Part shown: positions 35,099 through 43,719 of the stretch, piece by piece
Layout of the letters: each line of letters begins with the position of its first letter
Numbering within the stretch: position 1 is the first letter of the stretch
NCBI GenBank assembly: GCA_049692255.1
Contig: JBAVOR010000009.1
Location: forward strand, 43,816-107,815
Source of the DNA: JBAVOR01 sp049692255
Lineage (GTDB): Bacteria; Babelota; Babeliae; Babelales; JACPOV01
Direction of reading: 5' to 3'
DNA: 64,000 nt
The notes under the pieces: model-generated
Database searches by the model: none
Told to the model about the DNA's origin: nothing
The model's input: only the letters and a program-made list of their open reading frames with translations
Position numbers and translations under genes: made by a program

Positions 35099-36409
35099 AT
35101 GAAGCGTTTTTTATGTACTCTGTTGCTTTCTGTATTCCTACTTACTCATAGCGCAGCGACAGTATATGCCATGGAAGAAAATGGTGGAGAAGAACAACAA
35201 ATAAACGGTGCCGCACCAAACGCACAGTCAGATAAAGTGCCCAGCTTGTATGCGCTCGCATTACAATGCGTAGCGCAAAAAGTCACCATGCCCATCGACT
35301 TAATGGGCAGATTATGTACGTCAAAGCCACTGCCTATTGATGCATGTGGTGCTATTGGTCTTGCAAAACTAGAGCACGCTTGGACCGCTAGCAATGGTTT
35401 TGCAAATCAAGAAATTATATATACCGAACTCAAAGGAGCATTAGCATGCTTGGTCAGTGCTCTTGAAAATAAAGGCAGTTCTCTCGAAGGTATATCCAAA
35501 AAAATTGTTGATCTTATCAAACAGAAAGAATCGATACAATACATGCTTTTACAAGGCCACCTAGATCAAATTCTTGAGTATATCCCACCAGAGCAGCTGC
35601 GATTCGAGCCCATAGACCCAACAATAACTCTTGCTACCGTGTTTCCTCGCACACCAAATAAAAAACCGAAGCTCATGGCTCCTGCAAGTAATTTGCTTAA
35701 AAAAGCATCTTATATTGCTGAGAATCAAGAAGAACGTACCGTGATCAAGGCCCGACGGCACGATCAAACGCGTATACTCACCCGGTATACACGTGATAAA
35801 GTGAATAATAGCGACGCGGTCAAAACATACATCATAGGTTCTTCTAAATGGGAAAAAAGAATATTACCCGGAAAGAACGAGTGGATATCTTTTGAAAAAG
35901 GCATGCATCATGGGTATCCTGAATATACTGTTGCGCTATATCCTTATGATAACAGTCAGTCATGGATACTGATACGGTACGCGACAAAGAGTGCACATTG
36001 CTCATACAATGAGACAAATAATAAGTTACTCTTTAGCGCAAAAGATACGCGCACTGATGCCGTTATAGCCGGTATTTGGGATCTGACAACATATACCAAA
36101 ACGCATACATTGGTAATTCCTGATACCTGGTCAAATGTGCGTTTTTGTTGGACTCAGCAAGGAGCAGTTTATTGTTCTAGCTTTTTTTCTCACTTGATAT
36201 GGGATATCGATCAAAGAACAGAGAATATTAAGTTGCACTATTTTAATCATTATTTAGAAAAATTAGATGCAGAGCAAGATCTAACAAAAAGCCTTCATAT
36301 GGCGCGAAGATTGAGCACAAATACATTATGCCCAGAACTAAAAATAGCACATCAAGCATTGAGTAAAATAATTAAAGAAAGAAATCTAGAAGAATTTATC
36401 AATACATAA
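35099..36409 (+). CDS. Tandem secreted paralog 8 of 8, most divergent
   Basis: 436 residues, good signal peptide (LCTLLLSVFLLTHSAATVYA). About 80 extra residues precede the family N-domain (CGAIGLAKLEHAWTASNGF). IQYMLLQGHLDQILEYIP (~150) replaces HGYVD. The LSPDEQ blade is reduced to YNETNNKLLFSA and the last domain to IKLHYFNHYLEKLD and MARRLS. It is therefore a member only by order and pattern. RBS AAAAGGAG is the best in the array; it may be made in larger amounts. The formamidase gene follows after 16 nt. Confidence 0.78.
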   Translation: MKRFLCTLLLSVFLLTHSAATVYAMEENGGEEQQINGAAPNAQSDKVPSLYALALQCVAQKVTMPIDLMGRLCTSKPLPIDACGAIGLAKLEHAWTASNGFANQEIIYTELKGALACLVSALENKGSSLEGISKKIVDLIKQKESIQYMLLQGHLDQILEYIPPEQLRFEPIDPTITLATVFPRTPNKKPKLMAPASNLLKKASYIAENQEERTVIKARRHDQTRILTRYTRDKVNNSDAVKTYIIGSSKWEKRILPGKNEWISFEKGMHHGYPEYTVALYPYDNSQSWILIRYATKSAHCSYNETNNKLLFSAKDTRTDAVIAGIWDLTTYTKTHTLVIPDTWSNVRFCWTQQGAVYCSSFFSHLIWDIDQRTENIKLHYFNHYLEKLDAEQDLTKSLHMARRLSTNTLCPELKIAHQALSKIIKERNLEEFINT

Positions 36410-36425
36410 AAAAGGAGTAGTACCT

Positions 36426-37640
36426 ATGGTTAAAACTATTATTACTGTCGATGTCAATAAAAAACCACAAGAACAGCCGATGCCTTTGCATAACCGTTGG
36501 CACCCCGACGTAGAGCCAGTGGTTACGGTAGAGCCAGGTGCCGTATTCCGTATCGAATGCATCGATTGGACTGGCGGCCAAATAAAAAATGATGATAGCG
36601 CTGCTGATGTAAAGAATATCGACCTGACGCAAGTGCATTATATGAGTGGCCCCATTGCTGTGCGAGGAGCACAACCAGGCGACTTGCTCGTTGTTGATAT
36701 TCTTGATATTGGCGCATTGCCCACAAACCAATGGGGGTTTACCGGCATCTTTGCTAAAGAAAATGGTGGAGGTTTTTTAACCGATTATTACCCGCAAGCG
36801 CACAAGGCTATTTGGGACATTGAAGGAATCTACGCGCAATCCCGTCATATTCCTGGCGTTCGTTTTATCGGACTTACGCACACCGGTTTAATGGGCGTTG
36901 CGCCATCACCTGAGCTGTTAGCGCGTTGGAAAAAACGAGAAGAAGCGCTGGTTGCCACTAATCCAAACCGTGTGCCTCCATTAGCTAATCTGCCTGAGAA
37001 ACATGGCGCGCTGTGTGGCACATTACGCGGCGAAGCGGCAGACCGCGTGGCACGAGAAGGAGCACGCACAGTACCACCACGTGAAAATGGGGGCAACTGT
37101 GATATTTCAAGCCTTACTCGTGGCTCACGCATTTATTTTCCGGTGTTTGTAAAAGACGCACTGCTTTCGGTAGGAGATATTCACTTTAGTCAAGGCGATG
37201 GAGAAATAGCGTTTTGCGGATCAATCGAAACGGCAGGATGGGTTTCGTTAAAAGTTGATATCATCAAGCAAGGCGCAAAAAATTACAACATGCAAAGCCC
37301 CTTATTCCAATCTGCGCTGATTGAATCTCCATACACGCGCCATCTCGTTTTTGAAGGAATTTCTGTTGATGACAACGATCAACAATATTATCTTGATGCT
37401 ACCGTTGCCTATCGCCAAGCATGCTTGCAAGCAATCGAATATCTCAAAAAATTTGGCTACAGTGGCGTGCAAGCATATGCACTCTTGAGCGCTGCTCCCA
37501 TGAAAGGGCGAATTAATGGTATTGTAGATATTCCGAATGCATGCGCCACCGTGGCATTACCAACCGATATATTTACATTCGATATTTTGCCATCAAGTGG
37601 CGGTGCTATAAAACAGAATATTAAGCGCGATCTGGCGTAA
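36426..37640 (+). CDS. Formamidase / acetamidase (FmdA/AmdA family)
   Basis: 404 residues, full length. The family hydrolyses formamide or acetamide to ammonia and the acid. Seen: FRIECIDWTGGQIKNDDSA, HYMSGPIAVRGAQPGDLLVV, the DYYP segment, GVRFIGLTHTGLMGVAPS, NGGNCDISSLTRGSRIYFPV and VKDALLSVGDIHFSQGDGE, the usual metal-site and core motifs. No signal peptide, so cytosolic, unlike the eight genes before it. AAAGGAG lies before the ATG and the 16-nt gap indicates co-transcription with the paralog array. In a reduced genome it may supply ammonia or detoxify amides; that is inference. Confidence 0.92.
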   Translation: MVKTIITVDVNKKPQEQPMPLHNRWHPDVEPVVTVEPGAVFRIECIDWTGGQIKNDDSAADVKNIDLTQVHYMSGPIAVRGAQPGDLLVVDILDIGALPTNQWGFTGIFAKENGGGFLTDYYPQAHKAIWDIEGIYAQSRHIPGVRFIGLTHTGLMGVAPSPELLARWKKREEALVATNPNRVPPLANLPEKHGALCGTLRGEAADRVAREGARTVPPRENGGNCDISSLTRGSRIYFPVFVKDALLSVGDIHFSQGDGEIAFCGSIETAGWVSLKVDIIKQGAKNYNMQSPLFQSALIESPYTRHLVFEGISVDDNDQQYYLDATVAYRQACLQAIEYLKKFGYSGVQAYALLSAAPMKGRINGIVDIPNACATVALPTDIFTFDILPSSGGAIKQNIKRDLA

Positions 37641-37652
37641 ACATAAAAAGCG

Positions 37653-39407
37653 CTACAATATCACGAGCGGTTGCGGTACACCGGCAATGCCATTTGCAGT
37701 AACAGCGCTCACGGTAATACCATTAAATGGATTAGTTTTATTGCTGCCACAATAGACGAATTGATACGTACCAGAACTAGTTGTTGCACTAAGCACAAAC
37801 TTACTGTTTAACGTAGAAAGCAGTGGCTGATTAACAGGAATAACTGCCAACACCGTACCGTTCTGCGCAATAACATATTCTGCCGTCGTTGGGTCAACGC
37901 TTGCGGGAAATGTTGCCTGAAGCACATATTGTGTTTTATTGAGAAACTCATTATTAATGACAGTCCCAGTAAAACTTGCTGGGGCGACTGGACCAACGGT
38001 AAAAGTAATTGCGTTAGATGCAATGTTCAGATCCCCATTTTGATAGACAGAAACTGCGCGTGCTGTGTAAGTACCGCTTTGAGTAATAGTAGTAGTAATG
38101 CTCCAGTTATTGGGATCGGTGTGCGTACCTGCTTGAGTCACTCCATTCAACACAATATATACCATAGAAGGGTCTTGCGCTTGGCCAGCAAATGTTATCG
38201 ATTGACCGGTTGAGAACAGAGAGCCTGTTGCTGGTGAACTGATCTGTGTAGCAATGAGCGTAGGGCTACTGATATATCGAGCAATCAGCCCGTTACTGTT
38301 ACCATTATCTCCTGCAATAAGAATATACCCATTTGATTGCAATGCAACAGCTAATGCTTCTCCTACTGGCATTATTACCGTTCCATCACTATTCGTACCA
38401 AATGCAGTATCTATTGTACCGTCAGTCTTATAACGGACCAGTTGTACATTAGTATTGATGCTATCCTGCCCCACTGCAACTAATTGGCCATTTGCCTGCA
38501 AGGTCACATCAAAGAGAGTACCTGAAATGGTGGCATTGGCTCCGGTACCGTTGTAACTAGGGTCAAGCACCCCCTCCGAATCAAACCGTGCCACTTGAAA
38601 AAAGCCACCCGTTGAGTCGAGCCCTCCTACAATACATTTACCATCTGTTTGGATTACAATAGAGCTCGCTATACCAGCGGGCATTGGAGTACTGGTTGCT
38701 GAACCAAACGAACTATCTACTGACCCATCGGTATTATACCGCAAAATCTTAAAGGTAGAATTCACTTCACTAGCATCAAATAGTGCCACCACTGCTCTGC
38801 CATCTGCTTGTATAGCAACATCATGCGCATATGCATTGGTTATCGTAGATAAAGATGCGAATGTAGTATCAACAATACCGTTCGTATTAAAACGCACAAT
38901 CAGTGGATGGGGACTGCCTTGTGTTGTCTGTCCTACTGCAATAATTTTTCCATCAGCTTGCTGCAATAATGAATAAAATTGAGTTCCTGTTACTGCAACA
39001 GTGCCTCCCTGAAAAGTAAAATCTGGAGAACCGGTGCTTGTATACCGCCCAATGCTTGCAAGAGTATTTTTATTGCCTCCTGCAACAAGAATTTTGCCAT
39101 CTGCTTGGATAACTACTGCATTAAGGGCAAATGGAACCGATACCGTTCCAGTACCCCCGAAGCTCATATCTTGGGTACCATTTGGATTAAATCGGATGAG
39201 TGATCCACTAGAATTTACTGTTGGGCGATATCCAGCTATTATACTTCCATCTGGTTGCACAGCAATGGCAGGTGCAGTTACACCCGAGCCAAAATTAACA
39301 TAACCAACACCGTTAAATGAATTGTCGAGCGTGCCATCAGCTGCATAGCTATTGGTAATTAACAACAGTGGCATAAGGCGTAAAAGCATTCTTACTAGTA
39401 CCTGCAT
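37653..39407 (-). CDS. Secreted delta-60 repeat (beta-propeller-like) protein with Ig-like C-terminus
   Basis: 584 residues with a signal peptide (VRMLLRLMPLLLITNSYA). Residues ~23-375 contain about seven repeats of the delta-60 type: GxLDxSFxGxG, then AxAxQxDGKIxxxG, then RxxxxG (for example ADGKILVAGGN, RFNTNGIVDTTF, RYKTDGTIDTAFG). These form propeller-like surface modules. Residues ~385-475 look like an Ig-like domain (TQISSPATGSLFSTGQSITF, TYTARAV), and a further beta domain ends the protein. A surface or binding protein; the ligand is unknown. It is 12 nt from the convergent formamidase. Confidence 0.88.
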   Translation of the reverse strand: MQVLVRMLLRLMPLLLITNSYAADGTLDNSFNGVGYVNFGSGVTAPAIAVQPDGSIIAGYRPTVNSSGSLIRFNPNGTQDMSFGGTGTVSVPFALNAVVIQADGKILVAGGNKNTLASIGRYTSTGSPDFTFQGGTVAVTGTQFYSLLQQADGKIIAVGQTTQGSPHPLIVRFNTNGIVDTTFASLSTITNAYAHDVAIQADGRAVVALFDASEVNSTFKILRYNTDGSVDSSFGSATSTPMPAGIASSIVIQTDGKCIVGGLDSTGGFFQVARFDSEGVLDPSYNGTGANATISGTLFDVTLQANGQLVAVGQDSINTNVQLVRYKTDGTIDTAFGTNSDGTVIMPVGEALAVALQSNGYILIAGDNGNSNGLIARYISSPTLIATQISSPATGSLFSTGQSITFAGQAQDPSMVYIVLNGVTQAGTHTDPNNWSITTTITQSGTYTARAVSVYQNGDLNIASNAITFTVGPVAPASFTGTVINNEFLNKTQYVLQATFPASVDPTTAEYVIAQNGTVLAVIPVNQPLLSTLNSKFVLSATTSSGTYQFVYCGSNKTNPFNGITVSAVTANGIAGVPQPLVIL

Positions 39408-39434
39408 ATTTTTCTCCTATTTTTATACATATTT

Positions 39435-41606
39435 TTACAAAGTGCTGGTATCTACTTCAATCCAATCTGCTTCATTACCGATATCTATCCATACTTTATG
39501 CGACAAAGCGCGCGTTTGAGGATTAAAATTCAATTGTAACCCTTTATATGTAAAATTCTTAAATAATGTCTCCATAGTTTGCATAATTGCCATATCAGTA
39601 AATGGCGGTTTTGTTTTTTTCATCGCTTCTATAAAAAGCGATGCGCCAACGTACCCCTCCAACGAAAAAACATCATAAAAATACCCTTTAGTATCCATTT
39701 GATTCCTATACTCTTGTACTATTTGCAAGGTACTCATTTTGGGATTAGGAACCACTTGCGCAAAAAGCATATTTATTCCTTGCGACTGAATGAATTTACG
39801 AAAAGCTGACTCTGCTAAAAATGAGATCCCAAACAGTGTCTTACCTAAGAAAAATTCACTCCCTAATTGGCGCATGAGTTCTTGCGTTGCAGATGATATT
39901 GAAAAAAATGCAACAATTTGTGGATCTGCTTTATGAATAGCTTCTGCAGCTGATTTAAAATCAAGCGTTGTACGATTATAGGGTACATCAACCCAATCCG
40001 TTATGCCTAATTTCTTCAGATATGCGTGTGCCCCTTCTAAAGGACCAATGCCAAATGCATCATCTTGATAAAAAAATGCAATCTTCTTTTCTGGACGCTG
40101 CGAATGAATGTAATGCAATAACCCTATTACCTCATCAACGTATGAGGCACGCAAATGAATAATATGCTTATTTTTTTCGTCTCGAAATTGCGGGCCACCA
40201 GTGACAGGAAAAAATACTGATACTTTTCCCGATTGTACTAATGGCAAATATCGTTCCAGCGTGGGACTTCCTATGGGCAATAAAAGTGAATTAATTTTCA
40301 TTGAAATCATTGTTTCAATATTTTTCATAGTTTTAATCGGTTTATATTCATCGTCCAAAATGAATAACTTAAGCATCGTATGCCCAATACCGCCGCGCTC
40401 ATTTTGCTTGATAAAGGCAGTATTCATGCCTGATTGAATATTCTGGCTCATAGTTACTACCCCATGGCTCAAGCTCAGAGAAGAACCGACCGTAAATGTC
40501 TTATCTATCGTTTTTTTTTTATCGGCGTGGTATTTGATGCCTGTAAAAAAATCGCGCCATACACCTACTTTAAAATCAATAGTTGATCGGGCTGCATCAT
40601 TGTTATAAATAAGACGCATTTTGGTATCAGTAATCTTTTTTGCTACTTGAATTTCAATGAATGCATCTCTTTGGAATTGATAATATTTTTCAAATACTTG
40701 TGTAGGCGTAGAAGTAATTATCCAGCTCGGTGCTCCGTGAATCGGTTCTCGCTGATCAAGCCCCGTAAGGATACTGCCTTGAGTATGCACCGGACTTTCA
40801 TCAAAAAAGAGTACGTCAGCTTTTTGCTCTATAAGTTTTTCGATCGGATATTTTTCATACACGGGACGGGAACAAAAGAGCGCCAATTTAGTTTTTTTAT
40901 TATTAGTTATGCCTAACCACATCGGCAATAGCGCAAAAGTATCAGCAAGGGATGGTTCTAATTTTTGTAACCCATATGCTTCAAGCTGTTGACCTAATGT
41001 TTCAAAATGCCAGTTATGTTCTTTTTCATACATACTTGCTAGCATCAAACAGTTGTATGGATTAGCTGCGGATAATAAACTGAGCGTGTAAAGCGTTTCG
41101 AGTCCATACGCAGATCGGTCAGCAAGCCCACCCATAAATATAAAATAAGTATCTTCTTTAATAATTTTCAATTTTTCATCAATCACATTTTTATTCAGTA
41201 GATAACGCAAGGTGCGTATTAATGAATGCCATCCGCCATGCAATGGCCCCCAAACAAAAAGAGTTGTGGGTTTCTCTAACTCCAGCATGACTGCTTTTTC
41301 GATACCAAACAGATGGTCGTGTACGGCATGATTAAGGCGCACTTTTTCAAGTAATCCGATAAAATCATTACTCATCCATGGTGGAATTTGAGAAATATGC
41401 AACAACCATGCTATTTTTTGAAATACACCTGGCGCCGTGCGTTCAAAAAATTTTTTGAAATTCGGATTTTTCCAATCCAATTGTGCATCGTGAATAATTT
41501 CGGGCATTGCATACGTCATACGTTCGAGATCACTAAATAATGGTGCCTTGGCAAACAAAGACACAGCACTGATCAAGTAACTACTTAATATGATTTTTTT
41601 TAGCAT
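39435..41606 (-). CDS. Exported fusion of a degenerate PPP-phosphatase-like domain and a type I periplasmic-binding domain
   Basis: 723 residues with a signal peptide (IILSSYLISAVSLFAKA). Residues ~115-330 follow the order of PPP-family (PP1/PP2A-like) phosphatases but with metal ligands lost: GPLHGG (120-125) for GDxHG, FMGGLADRSAYGLETLYTL (157-175) for the GDxxDRGxxxLE block, ASMYE (190-194) for GNHE, then ADTFALLP and LFCSRP for the late CHGG region. From ~370 to 720 it resembles Leu/Ile/Val-type binding proteins (Peripla_BP_6): VGSSLSLSHG, VSVFFPVTGG, KKIAFFYQDDAFG, YVGASLFIEAM. It starts 3 nt after the channel gene at 41610, so the two are probably made together. A non-catalytic sensor or ligand-binding role is inferred. 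Confidence 0.78.
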   Translation of the reverse strand: MLKKIILSSYLISAVSLFAKAPLFSDLERMTYAMPEIIHDAQLDWKNPNFKKFFERTAPGVFQKIAWLLHISQIPPWMSNDFIGLLEKVRLNHAVHDHLFGIEKAVMLELEKPTTLFVWGPLHGGWHSLIRTLRYLLNKNVIDEKLKIIKEDTYFIFMGGLADRSAYGLETLYTLSLLSAANPYNCLMLASMYEKEHNWHFETLGQQLEAYGLQKLEPSLADTFALLPMWLGITNNKKTKLALFCSRPVYEKYPIEKLIEQKADVLFFDESPVHTQGSILTGLDQREPIHGAPSWIITSTPTQVFEKYYQFQRDAFIEIQVAKKITDTKMRLIYNNDAARSTIDFKVGVWRDFFTGIKYHADKKKTIDKTFTVGSSLSLSHGVVTMSQNIQSGMNTAFIKQNERGGIGHTMLKLFILDDEYKPIKTMKNIETMISMKINSLLLPIGSPTLERYLPLVQSGKVSVFFPVTGGPQFRDEKNKHIIHLRASYVDEVIGLLHYIHSQRPEKKIAFFYQDDAFGIGPLEGAHAYLKKLGITDWVDVPYNRTTLDFKSAAEAIHKADPQIVAFFSISSATQELMRQLGSEFFLGKTLFGISFLAESAFRKFIQSQGINMLFAQVVPNPKMSTLQIVQEYRNQMDTKGYFYDVFSLEGYVGASLFIEAMKKTKPPFTDMAIMQTMETLFKNFTYKGLQLNFNPQTRALSHKVWIDIGNEADWIEVDTSTL

Positions 41607-41609
41607 GAT

Positions 41610-42665
41610 TTATACCCCCCAAATCAGAAACAAATAGAGTAATATACTATCCACTATCGCATGCATGCTTACAATAAATATCTTTTTGAAAAAAACTGAT
41701 ATTTCACTCACAAAAATTGAAAAGAAGAAGGTACAAAATATAGCCGCTAAGATAACAAAGAAAATTATATCTGAAAGCATAAAATAGCCCACATTCGGGG
41801 AAATTGATTGAATAACAAACTGGTACGCAAGCAATGCAGTAACGCCACCAATCGGTAAAGACAAAACGCTTTCAGGGTATTCAACATAGTCGATGGAAAA
41901 TGCACCAAGGCTTAAAAAGAAAATTAACAACAGTGGCAATAATATTGATAATGATTGTCGCATACTACTGTGTAAAAAATCAACTGAAAATAATGCAACT
42001 GGACGTTCAATAACTTTATATTCATCACTCGAACCCAGCGACGTTCTGATATAGCCATCAACAGTAGCTTTTCCTACCATATCCCATCCCAACATACTCA
42101 TGTCAATATCAATTAAAAAGTTTTCTGGCTCGGCAACAAACTGTACTTCATTAGTATTGAGCGCATTATTGTTAAGAATAAAATAAAGCGTGTGATCATC
42201 TAAAGGAAAGCCGCTATATTGTAATGGCTGAATAATGTGTACTTTAATTGAATACCATACAAAAATAGTTTTATTATCAATAATCTTGGCATGTGGTTGA
42301 GAGCGCTCAATGGAAATAGCACGTTCAAATGAAAATTGTTCCAATATCGCAAGCGAAACAACGGAAGGGTCAAATTCGAACCATATAATCCCTTTCAGTT
42401 CAAATTCACCTTTAACTATATCAAATCGAGAAAAATCATTAATTACAAAACCAACTTTAATGTTCGATGGTTGCCCTCCAAAACGTTTAATATCAGCAGG
42501 CGAAATAGAAAGCACTTCCGGCTTCAGATCAAGCGCATCAAAACTCTGCGATGAACGATATGCGCCAAATATTAAAATAATCATGCTTAATAACATCAAA
42601 AATAGTTGAAATCGAACCGAGACATGATGTTTAGATGTATCTGTTGGCATTATTATTTGTTCCAT
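41610..42665 (-). CDS. Predicted pentameric ligand-gated ion channel (Cys-loop receptor superfamily, prokaryotic type)
   Basis: 351 residues. N-terminal hydrophobic segment (~19-35), probably a signal. Residues ~55-220 resemble the extracellular beta-sandwich: VGFVINDFSRFDIVKGEFEL, then IIWFEFDP, and YSGFPLDDHTLYF at the loop where relatives have (F/Y)PxD; the two Cys of animal receptors are absent, as in known bacterial members. Four membrane helices follow: M1 ILLPLLLIFFLSLGAF (241-256), M2 SVLSLPIGGVTALLAYQF (266-283), M3 from FMLSDIIFFVILAAIF (295-310, with the conserved Asp) and M4 at 328-349. Such proteins open an ion pore when a ligand binds. It is the first gene of a pair with the binding-protein fusion. 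Confidence 0.8.
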   Translation of the reverse strand: MEQIIMPTDTSKHHVSVRFQLFLMLLSMIILIFGAYRSSQSFDALDLKPEVLSISPADIKRFGGQPSNIKVGFVINDFSRFDIVKGEFELKGIIWFEFDPSVVSLAILEQFSFERAISIERSQPHAKIIDNKTIFVWYSIKVHIIQPLQYSGFPLDDHTLYFILNNNALNTNEVQFVAEPENFLIDIDMSMLGWDMVGKATVDGYIRTSLGSSDEYKVIERPVALFSVDFLHSSMRQSLSILLPLLLIFFLSLGAFSIDYVEYPESVLSLPIGGVTALLAYQFVIQSISPNVGYFMLSDIIFFVILAAIFCTFFFSIFVSEISVFFKKIFIVSMHAIVDSILLYLFLIWGV

Positions 42666-42948
42666 ATGGCACTTTCTTTTGATTACTATCTTTCTTGTTA
42701 GTAATTACCATACACACATGCAATATGATGAAGTCAACTGTTTTTAAAAAAAAATAAATCAAGTACACTCTCTGTTCGTATATAAATACCATAACAATGA
42801 CACAATTTAAGATTTTACTTGAGAAAAATTATTGCTATGACATATATTTCCTACTTATCACAGCTGGAAAATACATTTTTTACGTAATACGCATGCGCAA
42901 AAAAGCGCCACTATCAATCCTAACCAATCTACGAAAAGAAAAGTATGA

Positions 42949-43632
42949 ATGATAGGAAGAATCAAAAAAAAGAAAGTTCACGCAATGCGTATAAATGAAA
43001 CAATAAGAGAATATCTTCAAAGCATACTATTAATTGGTATGTGCACTGCTTGTACACCTATTGCATGGGGCGCTGAGCAGTTAACAAAGATAAGTGAAGA
43101 ACTATACGAATGGGACGCTTTACAATCGAATGAAAGCGCATTTGAAGAATTTTTGTTTACTAGCCTGCCGCTCTCAATGGTATTAGAAACCGATTCGGTC
43201 ACGTATCAAATTGATACAAAAACAGAAAGCGAAGGAAAAAAATATTACTGCCCTTATTGCGTGGTTGCATATTTCAATCTGCACGAACAGCACACTCCTA
43301 TGAACAAAAATATTCTTGAAACTTTTGCTATACATTCACTCTCTACATTTCACGCGCACTTAAACGATACGCATTCTATCGAAGGCTGGCTCGCCCACAT
43401 TAAAATTGCCTGCAAAAATGGCTGTTCCAAAAAGAAACTATCGAAAAAAAAAGAGAATGGACAAGACACTATATTTACTGGATACCATTCCTGGATCAGA
43501 CATTTTCGCAAATCACATTACTCAGAAGATATTAAACTTGATCCTTTAGACAAGAGCTGTAAACGAAAAACTCAGAGTTCTGCTAAATCCAACAATGATT
43601 CAAAAAAGCAGAAATTAGAATCTAAAAAATGA
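42949..43632 (+). CDS. Secreted protein with two C2H2 zinc-finger-like motifs and basic tail
   Basis: 227 residues. Hydrophobic SILLIGMCTACTPIAWGA (25-42) looks like a signal peptide; the real start may be Met13 (42985). Two possible zinc fingers: C101-x2-C104 with H137-x4-H142 (long middle), and C155-x3-C159 with H185-x4-H190 in HSWIRHFRKSHY, which ends like a classical C2H2 finger. Residues 204-227 are Lys/Arg-rich (CKRKTQ, SKKQKLESKK), resembling a nuclear localisation signal. It could be a host-directed nucleic-acid-binding effector; alternatives are a structural zinc protein or chance spacing. The 283-bp region upstream is AT-rich with no other gene. Confidence 0.7.
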   Translation: MIGRIKKKKVHAMRINETIREYLQSILLIGMCTACTPIAWGAEQLTKISEELYEWDALQSNESAFEEFLFTSLPLSMVLETDSVTYQIDTKTESEGKKYYCPYCVVAYFNLHEQHTPMNKNILETFAIHSLSTFHAHLNDTHSIEGWLAHIKIACKNGCSKKKLSKKKENGQDTIFTGYHSWIRHFRKSHYSEDIKLDPLDKSCKRKTQSSAKSNNDSKKQKLESKK

Positions 43633-43666
43633 TTTACATGATGCAGCAACGGAGTTAATTTTTTTG

Positions 43667-43700
43667 CAAAAAAAGGGCAAGGAGGACTCTCCCCCTTGCC
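43667..43700 (-). terminator. Rho-independent terminator of clpB
   Basis: Read on the minus strand: GGCAAGG....CCTTGCC hairpin (43700-43676, stem about 10 bp with one mismatch) followed by a run of seven T. It lies about 20 bp past the clpB stop. It also lies 3' of the convergent zinc-finger-like gene. Confidence 0.8.
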
Positions 43701-43719
43701 TTCAATATATCTTTATGAT

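Noticed and set aside
26039..36409. CRISPR or short tandem-repeat array in the 26-36 kb region
   Set aside because: The repetition is at gene scale with diverged copies; no short regular repeat-spacer structure is seen.
39435..41606. Active PPP phosphatase
   Set aside because: Motif order fits, but the key Asp, Asn and His metal/catalytic residues are replaced, so activity is not supported.
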